DNA of 64,000 nucleotides, from positions 1,716,001-1,780,000 of the forward strand of contig NZ_CP120863.1 of the NCBI RefSeq assembly GCF_026191725.2, given 5' to 3'. Positions 1-8,307 of the stretch are shown one piece after another (the stretch's first letter is position 1; each line of letters begins with the position of its first letter). Origin of the DNA: Roseibium porphyridii (lineage in GTDB: Bacteria > Pseudomonadota > Alphaproteobacteria > Rhizobiales > Stappiaceae). The position numbers and the translations under genes are program-made. The notes beneath the pieces were generated by a model. It made no database searches. It saw nothing but the letters and a program-made list of their open reading frames with translations, and had not been told where the DNA came from.

Positions 1-849
1 AACGCCAAGGCGTTTCATAGGAACCGGGCATTCGTCCACGACAACCTCTGCGACTGCACTGCCAAGCCCGCCATACACCGTATGCTCTTCGCATGTGACA
101 ATGGCACCGGTCTCGGTAGCTGCATTGACGATTGACGGAGTATCGATTGGGCGCACCGTGGCCATATTCAAAACGCGCGCCGATATCCCTTGCAAGTCGA
201 GCATTTCCGCCGCAATCATCGCCCGATAAGTCAAAGTTCCGTTGGCGATGATGGTCACGTCTGAGCCACTGCGCAGCAGATTGGCTTGCCCTGGTTTAAA
301 AACGTGATCTTCCGGGAACAGGTCCGGCACGCCAACTCTGCTCAGACGCAGGAAAAGACCACCTTGATAGTCTGCAGCCCATTTGATGGCCGCAGCTGTT
401 TCATTTCGGTCTGCTGGTGCAACCACAGGGACATTGGGGAGGGCACGCACCCAGGCAAAATCTTCAATCGAGTGGTGTGTAGCGCCCAGTTCACCATAGG
501 CAAGACCGGAGCTGATGCCGACCAGTTTCACATTCGCTTCAGAGTAGGCGACGTCTGCTTTGATCTGTTCCAGCGCACGACCGGTCAGAAACGGTGATGC
601 GGCGCAAACGAACGGTATCTTTCCGCCATTTGCAAGTCCGGCACCGACACCAACCATGTTCTGTTCGGCGATGCCGACATTGATCAATCGGTCCGGAAAT
701 TTGTCACGAAATCCTGCAAGTTTGGACGATCCAACTGAATCGTTGCATACAGCAACAATGTGTTCGTTGGCTGCACCCAGTTGTTCCAGTGCTCCGACAA
801 ACGCATCCCGGCAGTCATGCAATTTGGCTGTATCGAAGGTTGCATTCAT
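1..849 (-). CDS. Transketolase, C-terminal subunit (partial, 3' end outside window)
   Basis: Carries the pyrimidine-binding and C-terminal domains of a transketolase split over two genes; with the N-terminal subunit it would transfer two-carbon ketol units between sugars in the cytoplasm, using ThDP. I translated it from the minus strand: it opens MNATFDTAKL and holds the family motif NVGIAEQNMVGVGAGLA, where the Glu activates ThDP. About 283 residues are present and no stop is reached before base 1, so the last few tens of residues are missing. Its ATG overlaps the stop of the upstream subunit gene (ATGA), so the two are translationally coupled. The split form is common in catabolic sugar clusters. 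The substrate is unknown; the neighbouring sugar transporter suggests a pentose, tetrose or polyol pathway. Confidence 0.85.
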   Translation of the reverse strand, partial: MNATFDTAKLHDCRDAFVGALEQLGAANEHIVAVCNDSVGSSKLAGFRDKFPDRLINVGIAEQNMVGVGAGLANGGKIPFVCAASPFLTGRALEQIKADVAYSEANVKLVGISSGLAYGELGATHHSIEDFAWVRALPNVPVVAPADRNETAAAIKWAADYQGGLFLRLSRVGVPDLFPEDHVFKPGQANLLRSGSDVTIIANGTLTYRAMIAAEMLDLQGISARVLNMATVRPIDTPSIVNAATETGAIVTCEEHTVYGGLGSAVAEVVVDECPVPMKRLGV

Positions 850-1667
850 GGCGCCGCCTTTTCCAGTTCAGCCATAGCCTGTTTGTACTGACTTTCGTTT
901 GGTACCTTGTGGTGCCAAGCCACATTGTCGGACATGAACGAGACACCGTGTCCCTTGTTCGTGTGAGCAACGATACACTTTGGCTTGTTCGTCGTTATTG
1001 ATACTGAAGCGAGCGCTGCGCAAATCTGATCCATATCGTGACCGTCAATCTCCTCTACGGTCCATCCAAAGGCTTCGAGCTTGGGTCTGAACGGTGCAAT
1101 GTCATTGGTTTCTTCAAGACGCGCACCCTGTTGCAGTCGGTTGTGATCGATGATCAGTGACAGGTTTCCCAATTGGAAATGCGCAGCACTCATGATTGCT
1201 TCCCAATTTGAGCCTTCTTGCATTTCACCATCGCCGGTAATCACGAACGTTCGCCAGGATGCCCCGCTCAGCTTTGCGGCCATTGCCATGCCAACAGCAA
1301 TGGGTAACCCGTGCCCTAACGGACCGGTATTGGTTTCCACACCCGGGACCTTTGTGCGGTTTGGATGCCCGTTCAGCCGTGAATGAGGTTTCAGGAAGGT
1401 CGAGATCTCATCCTTCTGAATAAATCCCTTTTCAGCCAGAACTGTATAAAGCGCGAGCGCGGTGTGGCCTTTGCTCAAAACGAACCGATCTCGGTCCGGA
1501 GCCAATGGATCATCCGGATCAACGGACATGATCTTGAAGTACAAGGCCGTTAGCAGATCAATGACTGAAAGCTCTCCACCGATATGTCCTGCCCCTGCAT
1601 CAAAGACGGCTTGCAGGTCACGTCGTCTGATGCGGTTTGCAATTGTTTGAAGATCATGCGTGTTCAT
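846..1667 (-). CDS. Transketolase, N-terminal subunit
   Basis: ThDP pyrophosphate-binding half of a two-gene transketolase, 273 residues, the normal length for this half. The GDG...N cofactor motif is visible (GDGEMQEGSNWEA, about residues 146-158), followed by IIDHNRLQ. An early His-Ile-Gly-Gly (about 28-31) and the GPLGHG segment (about 117-122) are typical of the family. It is the first gene of a minus-strand pair and overlaps the C-terminal subunit by 4 bp. It diverges from the sugar ABC operon across a spacer of roughly 200 bp, so both units may answer to one regulator. DXP synthase is excluded because the domains sit on separate genes. Confidence 0.9.
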   Translation of the reverse strand: MNTHDLQTIANRIRRRDLQAVFDAGAGHIGGELSVIDLLTALYFKIMSVDPDDPLAPDRDRFVLSKGHTALALYTVLAEKGFIQKDEISTFLKPHSRLNGHPNRTKVPGVETNTGPLGHGLPIAVGMAMAAKLSGASWRTFVITGDGEMQEGSNWEAIMSAAHFQLGNLSLIIDHNRLQQGARLEETNDIAPFRPKLEAFGWTVEEIDGHDMDQICAALASVSITTNKPKCIVAHTNKGHGVSFMSDNVAWHHKVPNESQYKQAMAELEKAAP

Positions 1668-1863
1668 CGTTGGCCTGTGTATAAAAATTCACATGCAAAA
1701 AAACATGCAAACAAAGCGAGTGTCAAGCGACTTCCTAATCCAGTCGGCAGCTCAGTGGTTTGGAGAATTTGGTTTGTTTGCCCAATTGACAGGCGAAAAA
1801 GAAGCAGGTACGAAATAAATATCGCACATGAATAAATATGCGATACGGGAGGATAACGAACTA
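1668..1863. promoter_or_regulatory. Divergent promoter region with a palindrome before the sugar ABC operon
   Basis: The spacer separates transketolase (minus) and permease (plus). It holds a perfect inverted repeat, TATCGCA (1820-1826) and TGCGATA (1839-1845), with a 12-bp spacer, ending just before the GGGAGGA ribosome-binding site (1847-1853). A regulator bound there would block the permease operon. Two direct copies of ACATGCAAA (1691-1699 and 1703-1711) lie 12 bp apart, close to the transketolase start. The role as operators is inferred from symmetry and position alone. Confidence 0.45.
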
Positions 1864-2844
1864 ATGACGACGTCTACCGAGTCGGAGGCAAAGCCGAAAT
1901 ATTCGGATTTATTTTCGCTCAGCGGGGCGACAGGGCCTTTGATCGGGCTTTTGGTGCTGTGCGCATTCCTGTCTTTTGCAACCGACTCTTTCCTTTCCTT
2001 TCGGAATTTCCTGAACATTGCCGATCAGATTACGGTTCTCGGCATCATGGCTGTTGGTATGACTTTCGTCATTCTGATCGGCGGTATCGACTTGTCAGTC
2101 GGGTCGATCCTTGCCTTGTCAATGATGGTGCTGGGGTACCTCAATGTTGAGGCCGGCCTGCCCATGAGCGTGGCCATCACCGGCGCTCTGCTGTCGGCGG
2201 CCCTGGCGGGTGCCGTGTCGGGGCTGCTGATAACCGAGTTTAAGGTTCCCGCGTTCATTGCGACCTTGGCAATGATGTCGATAGCGCGCGGACTTGCGAA
2301 CATGATTACCAATGGATCTCAGATCATCGGGTTTCCGACCTGGTTCAACTTGGGAGCCATTATCCGGCACTTCGGATTTCTGACTGTAACCGTAGCGGTC
2401 ATGCTTGTTGTTTTCGCAGTCGCCATGCTGTTTCTGCGGTTTCGTGAAGAAGGCCGATCTCTTTACGCGATCGGGGGCAACCCTGAGGTGGCCCGGCTTG
2501 CGGGCATCAACGTCCGACTTACCACGGTTATGGTCTATGTCGTGTGCGCCGTTCTTTCAGGGCTGGCCGGTATTTTGCTGGCCGCCCGCCTGGACTCGGT
2601 GCAACCAAGTTCGGGTGTCGCTTATGAACTGGATGCAATTGCTGCAGTTGTGATTGGAGGCACCAGCCTGTCCGGTGGAACGGGAGGAGTGGTCGGCACG
2701 ATCATAGGCGTCCTGATTATCGGCGTACTGCGCAACGGTCTCAATCTTCTCAGTGTGTCTCCGTTCCTTCAAGCCGTCATTATCGGTCTTGTCATCGTTC
2801 TGGCGGTGGCCGCCGAAACCTTCAAGCACCGTGGTTCACGATGA
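1864..2844 (+). CDS. Ribose-type sugar ABC transporter, permease
   Basis: Inner-membrane permease of the RbsC/AraH class, 326 residues from the chosen start. The hallmark segment GMTFVILIGGIDLSVGS follows the second hydrophobic stretch, and the protein is otherwise a chain of about eight to ten membrane segments; AIAAVVIGGTSLSGG near the C-terminus is also typical. I chose the ATG at 1864 (MTTSTESEAK) over the one at 1828 because GGGAGGA lies 10 bp before it and the upstream codons overlap the palindrome. It is the first gene of a permease, binding protein, ATPase, dehydrogenase operon. Substrate unknown: a pentose, hexose or sugar alcohol. Confidence 0.88.
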   Translation: MTTSTESEAKPKYSDLFSLSGATGPLIGLLVLCAFLSFATDSFLSFRNFLNIADQITVLGIMAVGMTFVILIGGIDLSVGSILALSMMVLGYLNVEAGLPMSVAITGALLSAALAGAVSGLLITEFKVPAFIATLAMMSIARGLANMITNGSQIIGFPTWFNLGAIIRHFGFLTVTVAVMLVVFAVAMLFLRFREEGRSLYAIGGNPEVARLAGINVRLTTVMVYVVCAVLSGLAGILLAARLDSVQPSSGVAYELDAIAAVVIGGTSLSGGTGGVVGTIIGVLIIGVLRNGLNLLSVSPFLQAVIIGLVIVLAVAAETFKHRGSR

Positions 2845-2953
2845 GTTCCGATGACACCAACCCCAGGTTTTCAAAGTTTTCAAATGGTCCGAATGCTCGG
2901 ACTTCCAAAGGTCCAACAAAATGAAACGGACCACCAAACCAGGAGGAGATACC

Positions 2954-3895
2954 ATGAGAACCAGTTTTAAGAGCTTGATCGTCGCAGCCGCGATGGTTGC
3001 GACATCAGGCGCCGCCTTTGCCGAAGGAATTGGCATCAAAAAGATTGGCCTCGCGGTACCAAATCTGCAAGCTGACTTCTTCAACCAGATCAAGCTTGGT
3101 GTTGAAGGCTATGCCGGCAAACTGGGCATTGAGGTCATTGTTGTCGATGCAAAGAACGACACTGCCACTCAGGTGAGCCAGGTTCAGGATTTGATCACCC
3201 AAGGCATTGACGCGTTTATCTATATTCCTGCCGGTGCCGCTGCGGCCGCTGTTCCGACGCGTCTGGCACGCGCCGAAGGCATACCCGTTATCAACGTCGA
3301 CCGTGAGCCGGAAGGCGAGCCGGGTGACACAGTGATTTATGGCGAAAATGTTCTGTCCGCCTATCAGGTCTGCGATCACATCATCGGCCTTGCAGACGGC
3401 AAAGGCAAAATGGTTGTCATCCATGGTCAGAAAGGCACGACACCGGAAGTTCAGCGTTTCGAAGGCTGCAAGATGGCCATTGACGAGAATCCGGGCGTAG
3501 AATTGGTGGCACAACAGTGGAGCCAGCAGTGGTCTCCCGACGAAGGCTTTCAGATCGCTCAGAACATGTTGCAGGCCAATCCCGATATCAATATCATTTT
3601 TGGTCAAGCCGATGGTCTGGCAATGGGGGCTGCAAAGGCAGTAGAAGTTGCAGGTCTTGCCGATCAAGTCATCATTGGCGGATATGACGGCGACGGTGCT
3701 GCGCTGGAATCGCTGGTGGCTTGTGACACGCCTTTCATCGTGACGGCTACACAAAGCACGCAGGCTATGGGTGTTCTGGCTGTTAACTCCGCAATCGCAG
3801 TTGCCAATGACGCTTCGGTGCCAGCACGTCAGATCCCGAACGCTGTACTGACAACGTGTGAAAACGCGGCGAAGTTCGTGGAAAAGCACCCGTAA
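2954..3895 (+). CDS. Sugar ABC transporter, periplasmic binding protein (RbsB-like)
   Basis: Periplasmic binding protein 4 family, 313 residues. The start at 2954 follows a strong AGGAGG ribosome-binding site and gives a classical Sec signal peptide (MRTSFKSLIVAAAMVATSGAAFA, cleavage after about residue 22). The mature part shows family features: KIGLAVPNLQADFFNQIK, VVDAKNDTATQVSQVQDLI and INVDREPEG. It captures the sugar and delivers it to the flanking permease and ATPase. No hairpin separates it from the ATPase gene, unlike three other transporter operons here. Ligand specificity cannot be read by eye. Confidence 0.88.
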   Translation: MRTSFKSLIVAAAMVATSGAAFAEGIGIKKIGLAVPNLQADFFNQIKLGVEGYAGKLGIEVIVVDAKNDTATQVSQVQDLITQGIDAFIYIPAGAAAAAVPTRLARAEGIPVINVDREPEGEPGDTVIYGENVLSAYQVCDHIIGLADGKGKMVVIHGQKGTTPEVQRFEGCKMAIDENPGVELVAQQWSQQWSPDEGFQIAQNMLQANPDINIIFGQADGLAMGAAKAVEVAGLADQVIIGGYDGDGAALESLVACDTPFIVTATQSTQAMGVLAVNSAIAVANDASVPARQIPNAVLTTCENAAKFVEKHP

Positions 3896-3935
3896 GAAAC
3901 CCTGCCTGCCTAGGAAAGCTGAAAGCGCCAAGACC

Positions 3936-5429
3936 ATGACGGCTGAAGAGTCCACGCCGCTCCTTTCGCTGAGGAATGTTCGAAAGTCCTTCGGGCCGAT
4001 CGAAGTCCTGCACGGAATTGATTTGGACATCAAAGCCGGTGAAGTTGTGGCGCTTCTGGGGGAAAACGGTGCAGGCAAATCGACGGTTTCGAACATTATC
4101 TCCGGGACAATTCTCCCAAGTTCCGGGGAAATGAAGTGGCAGGGCGCGGTCTTCGCGCCCGCCAGTCCACGTGAGGCGATCGACGCCGGTGTCGGCATGA
4201 TCCATCAGGAGCTTCTGCTCTTGCCGCATCTTTCGATTGCCGAGAACCTTTTTGTTGGCCGCTATCCCAAGAAGGCTGGCGTCGTTGATCGCAAGACCAT
4301 GGAACAACGGGCTCATGCGGGACTACAACGTCTTGGTCTCGACATTTCACCTCGGCGTCTTGTGCAGGGCCTGTCCACTGCCAACCAGCAATTGATAGAA
4401 ATCGCAAAAGCGCTGACGCTCAACGCCCGGCTTTTGATACTGGACGAACCGACTGCAGCGTTGGGTGGAGATGAAACCATCAAACTGTTCGAGCAGATCG
4501 AACGGTTAAAACAGGACGGCGTGGGGATCATTTATATTTCGCACCGGCTTGAAGAGATCAAACAGATCGCCGACCGCATTGTTGTCATGCGGGACGGCTC
4601 CAAGGTTCAGGAATTTGAAAACGCGGACGTCCCGGTTCGAACAATAGTTGAAGCCATGGTGGGCCGAAGCCTGGAACGTATGTTCCCTCCGATTCCCAGT
4701 CCACAAGACCGCACCGTGCTTGAAGTCCGTGACCTGTCCTCGGGGCTTGGAAGCTTTACGGGCATCAACTTCGATGTCGCCCGGGGGGAAATACTCGGCA
4801 TTGCCGGACTGGTGGGAGCGGGCCGCACGGAGCTCGCGCGGGCCATCGTAGGTGTCGATCCGGTCTCAAAGGGGCAGGTCCTGCTTGATGGAAAAGACAT
4901 TTCGCCCCGAAAACCGCGGGATGCCATCCGCAATGGCATTGTTCTGGTGCCGGAGGACCGCAAGCAGCAGGGCCTCGTGTTACCGCATTCGATCGCTGAA
5001 AACTTCGCGTATGCGAATATGAACCAGGTGGCCCGGAAAGGTTGGGTTACCAGAAAACGCGCCCGCGCATTTGCTGACGGTGGCATATTGAAGTTTGGAG
5101 TCAAAGGGCAAAGCCATCAGAATGCCGACGAACTATCGGGCGGGAACCAGCAAAAGGTGGTGATTGCCAAATGGCTTGCCCGAAATCCGCGTGTGGTTGT
5201 TCTGGATGAACCGACGCGCGGGATCGACGTCGGCGCGCGCTCTTCAATTTACGACATTATAGTCGGTCTGGCTCGGGAAGGCGTCTCGGTCATCGTGATA
5301 AGTTCAGACCTGGAAGAAGTGCTTGGAGTATCCAATCGCGTGATGGTCATGGCTCAGGGCAAGCTTTCCGGAATATTGAACCGGGGCGAGGCAAACGACG
5401 TCTCGGTCATGGAACTGGCAACGATGTAA
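3936..5429 (+). CDS. Ribose-type sugar ABC transporter, ATP-binding protein
   Basis: Tandem two-domain ATPase of the RbsA/MglA class, 497 residues. Domain 1 has Walker A GENGAGKST and Walker B LLILDEPTAAL; domain 2 has the degenerate P-loop GLVGAGRTE, the signature LSGGNQQK and VVVLDEPTRGIDVGARSSIY. These are diagnostic for the class. The ATG at 3936 is preferred because the family begins a few residues before LSLRNVRKSFG; the longer reading from 3858 would overlap the binding-protein gene. It energises uptake for the permease and binding protein upstream. Confidence 0.88.
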   Translation: MTAEESTPLLSLRNVRKSFGPIEVLHGIDLDIKAGEVVALLGENGAGKSTVSNIISGTILPSSGEMKWQGAVFAPASPREAIDAGVGMIHQELLLLPHLSIAENLFVGRYPKKAGVVDRKTMEQRAHAGLQRLGLDISPRRLVQGLSTANQQLIEIAKALTLNARLLILDEPTAALGGDETIKLFEQIERLKQDGVGIIYISHRLEEIKQIADRIVVMRDGSKVQEFENADVPVRTIVEAMVGRSLERMFPPIPSPQDRTVLEVRDLSSGLGSFTGINFDVARGEILGIAGLVGAGRTELARAIVGVDPVSKGQVLLDGKDISPRKPRDAIRNGIVLVPEDRKQQGLVLPHSIAENFAYANMNQVARKGWVTRKRARAFADGGILKFGVKGQSHQNADELSGGNQQKVVIAKWLARNPRVVVLDEPTRGIDVGARSSIYDIIVGLAREGVSVIVISSDLEEVLGVSNRVMVMAQGKLSGILNRGEANDVSVMELATM

Positions 5430-5461
5430 CAACGAATGGCGAAAGAGCGAGAAGGCTTCCC

Positions 5462-6253
5462 ATGTCGACTATGAACCTGAATACACCGGCGTTGTTCGAT
5501 CTGTCTGATCGCACGGCACTGGTGACTGGTGCCGGCAGCGGCATCGGTCAGAGGATTGCGCTTGGCTTGGCGCAATGTGGAGCCGATGTGGCGCTCGTGG
5601 ATCGCCGCTCCGATGGCGGCCTTCAGGATACTGCGGAACTCATCGCGGCAACGAAACGTAAGTCCATTCAAATCACGGCAGACGTGACATCGGCAACGGA
5701 CTTGGCCGCAGCAGTGGAGCGCACCGAAGCGGAACTCGGCCCACTTCGCCTGGCGCTCAATGCAGCTGGCATCGCCAATGCCGAGGCTTGCGAAAGCATG
5801 AGCGAGGAGCAATATCAAACGTTGATGGACATCAACATGAAGGGCGTTTGGCTTTCCTGCCAGGCCGAGGCGCGTGCCATGCTGGCCCACGGGCACGGTG
5901 GGTCAATCGTCAACATCGCCTCAATGTCAGGTGTGATTGTGAACCGGGGCCTGATGCAAGTGCATTACAACGCCTCGAAGGCTGGTGTCATTCACATGTC
6001 GAAATCCATGGCAATGGAATGGGTCGATCGCGGCATACGGGTCAACTCGATTTCTCCAGGTTACACAGCCACACCGATGAACACGCGCCCGGAAATGGTG
6101 CATCAAACCAAGGATTTCGAAAGCCAGACCCCGATGCAGAGGATGGCTGATGTCAACGAAATGGTCGGACCGGCAGTATTCCTTTTGTCCGACGCCGCCT
6201 CCTATTGCACCGGCGTTGATCTTCTCGTCGACGGTGGGTTTTGCTGCTGGTAG
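5462..6253 (+). CDS. Short-chain dehydrogenase/reductase (sugar or polyol)
   Basis: Classical SDR, 263 residues, NAD(P)-dependent and cytoplasmic. It shows the cofactor motif TGAGSGIGQ (about 21-29), NAAGIANAE, the catalytic Ser near NIASMSG and Tyr-x-x-x-Lys in YNASK, then SPGYTATPMN. GAAGG precedes the start. As last gene of the sugar ABC operon it probably oxidises the imported sugar, polyol or sugar acid, and the divergent transketolase would act on a later ketose. The exact alcohol substrate cannot be told from the sequence. Confidence 0.85.
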   Translation: MSTMNLNTPALFDLSDRTALVTGAGSGIGQRIALGLAQCGADVALVDRRSDGGLQDTAELIAATKRKSIQITADVTSATDLAAAVERTEAELGPLRLALNAAGIANAEACESMSEEQYQTLMDINMKGVWLSCQAEARAMLAHGHGGSIVNIASMSGVIVNRGLMQVHYNASKAGVIHMSKSMAMEWVDRGIRVNSISPGYTATPMNTRPEMVHQTKDFESQTPMQRMADVNEMVGPAVFLLSDAASYCTGVDLLVDGGFCCW

Positions 6254-6667
6254 TCTGTGCAGCCTATTGAGGTTATTCTTCGCTGCAATCGGTGCATTTG
6301 ATTGCTCGATAGCTTCTTGTCTTAGGAGAGCGTGCAAAACACAGCGAAACGACATTGCTGCCAATGATCGCTTAGCTCGGAAACTGCCGTTTACCTGTTA
6401 GCCTGCATCCCTCACCAGAGCTGAACTTCGCACCAATCTCTTCCAGCTTGAGACGCTTGCTTCCGAGCTTTGATCCTCCGATTTACTGCACATAACGTCG
6501 GACTGCTCAGGTTGGGCTGATCATTTTTGCGGATGCCGGATTGATCCATGAGGAGCAAAATGAATTTGGAAGTCCTATCTTAGATGCTCGACCCAAATTG
6601 GCAGATGTAAAGTTCTGTTTGAGTTGGTAAAACGAAGGTCGGCAAATCGATAATTTTTGGACTTCAT
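6254..6667. other. Spacer between SDR and GntR genes
   Basis: About 410 bp without a convincing gene. Short open frames here lack ribosome-binding sites and recognisable domains. I see no clear terminator after the SDR gene. The only feature I can support is the operator-like site described separately at 6625-6635. Confidence 0.4.
6625..6635. promoter_or_regulatory. Candidate FadR/GntR-type operator before its own gene
   Basis: TGGTAAAACGA fits the FadR-subfamily consensus TNGTNNNACNA at every fixed position and lies 32 bp before the GntR start codon. This placement suits autoregulation. Related sites appear at 10022-10036, 10053-10067 and, less perfectly, 16963-16977. Confidence 0.5.
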
Positions 6668-7345
6668 ATGGTGCAACGAACGTATGAACGGGTTGTTTCT
6701 CTAATAAAGAAGAAGATTGAGGACGGCGATTATAAACCTTTGAGCCGCCTCCCTGCAGAACGAGAACTGGCGTCTCATTTTGACGTCAGCCGCACAACCG
6801 TTCGTGAAGCTCTGCTTGCTTTGGAAGCTGCGCGGCTCATCGAGATACGCGATCGTTCCGGTGCGTATGTCATGCCCAACCAAAATGATGACATTTCGCT
6901 TTTGCAAGCGATCAAGAGCACTCCTGGGCCTTACGAAGTGCTGCAAATGCGCAGGCTTATAGAAGGTGAAGCCTGTTTTTTAGTAGCGTCAAACGCATCT
7001 GAGCAAAGTCTTTCCCGTATTGTTCACGCCAACCAGGCCAACGCTGCGGTCCCTCCGGACGATACTCCCGAGTTTCATGAGGCAACCCGCGCTTTTCACA
7101 TGAGTATCGCCCACGCGTCGGAAAACAGCCTTTTTCCTGAACTGCTTGACTTTCTTTGGGAGCAGAAGAGCGGCAAGCTGTGGGAGGGATGGTATCGCGG
7201 AACAAGGTCGTTGAAAAACCGCTTGAAAGTCGTAGACAACAACCAGGAAATTACCGACGCGCTGACGGCGCGGCGCCCGCAAGCTGCCCGCACGGCAATG
7301 CAATATCACATTGACTGGATGATTGCCCGGTTCCTAAGCTATTGA
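6668..7345 (+). CDS. GntR-family transcriptional regulator (FadR/FCD type)
   Basis: Metabolite-responsive repressor, 225 residues. The N-terminal winged helix is clear: LPAERELASHFDVSRTTVREALLALEA (about residues 27-53). The C-terminal helical FCD domain (about 85-220) includes FHEATRAFHMSIAHASENSLF, where Asp/His-type ligands usually bind a metal. It converges with the minus-strand operon that ends at 7356, with only 10 bp between them. FadR-type sites occur upstream of this gene and within that operon, so it probably controls the TTT/sulfatase/ThDP genes. Ligand unknown. Confidence 0.85.
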   Translation: MVQRTYERVVSLIKKKIEDGDYKPLSRLPAERELASHFDVSRTTVREALLALEAARLIEIRDRSGAYVMPNQNDDISLLQAIKSTPGPYEVLQMRRLIEGEACFLVASNASEQSLSRIVHANQANAAVPPDDTPEFHEATRAFHMSIAHASENSLFPELLDFLWEQKSGKLWEGWYRGTRSLKNRLKVVDNNQEITDALTARRPQAARTAMQYHIDWMIARFLSY

Positions 7346-7355
7346 CGACTGGCGG

Positions 7356-8306
7356 TCACAGATCGTCTTCAAATTCTGACATGAGCAATTTCAGGCGGGC
7401 GAGTTTGCTGTCTCTACGCTTGAAAAGTTCCTGCGAGTCCGTATCGCCATAGTCGTAAAATCCACTGCCAGCCAGAACGCCACTGCTTCCGTCGGCCAGC
7501 TTTTCATCCAGCTTGGGTGTCCCGGTTGGCTTGCCCGGCGGCGTATAGAGACCCGTCGCATGAATATCGCGCACAACCTGAAGGCCGGTGTAGTCAATCT
7601 TTTTGAACTGACCCATGAGGCTGAGACGCTGAGACAGGCCAAAGCGTAAGGCATCATCGATATCGACAATGTCGGCAACACCTGTATCCAGAAGCCGGAA
7701 CACTTCGCTTTCAATCGCCATCTGGATGTTGTTGGCGATATAGCCCGGAACAAATTTCTTGAGCAGAACCGGTTTCTTGCCAATTCCGCGCAGAAAGCCG
7801 ACCATCTTTGTCGCGACCTCTGGATCGGCAACAGGTGATGGCACAACGTCGACAAGATCGATCAAGTAAGGTGGCGTGTACCAGTGGACGATCAAGGAAC
7901 GCGCGCGCAAGGCTGGCGGTACAAGCGGGAAGATATCAAGGAATGAAGTGTTGCTGGCAAGGACAGCGTTCTGACCGGCAAGTGGTTCGAGCCTGCAGTA
8001 TAATTCCTGTTTGACATGAGCATCCTCGACGATTGCCTCGACGATGAGATCGGCCTCAGCAACAGCTTCATTGAGCTCGTGGCTTGTGCTGATGCGGGTG
8101 AGCGCTGCTTCTGCTGAAGTCTTTTCAATCAAGCCAAATTCGACGAGGTCGTCCAGCAACGCTGGTAGCCGTCCTTCAGCCCAGTTCAGACGTTCCTTTG
8201 AAATGTCCTGCAGAATAACCCTGCATCCGCCAAGAGCGTGCACAAGACCAAGCGCATGGCCAAGAAGACCCGCACCGACGATTGTCACATTGTCATAGGT
8301 TGTCAT
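7356..8306 (-). CDS. 3-hydroxyacyl-CoA dehydrogenase-type oxidoreductase (L-gulonate/carnitine dehydrogenase-like)
   Basis: NAD-dependent beta-hydroxy-acid dehydrogenase, 316 residues, starting MTTYDNVTIVGAGLLG (Rossmann GxGxxG at the N-terminus). The segment ASNTSFLD and the catalytic-His region VHWYTPPYLIDLVDVV mark the 3-hydroxyacyl-CoA dehydrogenase/lambda-crystallin superfamily. The short length, without a hydratase domain, fits members acting on free hydroxy acids such as L-gulonate or carnitine. The ATG at 8306 lies 1 bp after the ThDP enzyme stop, so the two are coupled. A second member of the same superfamily lies in the choline-sulfatase cluster at 45399. Substrate unknown. Confidence 0.82.
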   Translation of the reverse strand: MTTYDNVTIVGAGLLGHALGLVHALGGCRVILQDISKERLNWAEGRLPALLDDLVEFGLIEKTSAEAALTRISTSHELNEAVAEADLIVEAIVEDAHVKQELYCRLEPLAGQNAVLASNTSFLDIFPLVPPALRARSLIVHWYTPPYLIDLVDVVPSPVADPEVATKMVGFLRGIGKKPVLLKKFVPGYIANNIQMAIESEVFRLLDTGVADIVDIDDALRFGLSQRLSLMGQFKKIDYTGLQVVRDIHATGLYTPPGKPTGTPKLDEKLADGSSGVLAGSGFYDYGDTDSQELFKRRDSKLARLKLLMSEFEDDL

Positions 8307-8307
8307 G

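Noticed and set aside
1691..1711. Direct repeats ACATGCAAA as a copy of the guanidino-locus dyad
   Set aside because: Only the short CATGCA core agrees; spacing and symmetry differ, and the genes are unrelated.
3005..4198. 397-codon minus-strand frame across the binding-protein and ATPase genes
   Set aside because: It lies antisense to two clearly recognisable ABC genes, has no domain and no ribosome-binding site; its length reflects codon bias of the real genes.
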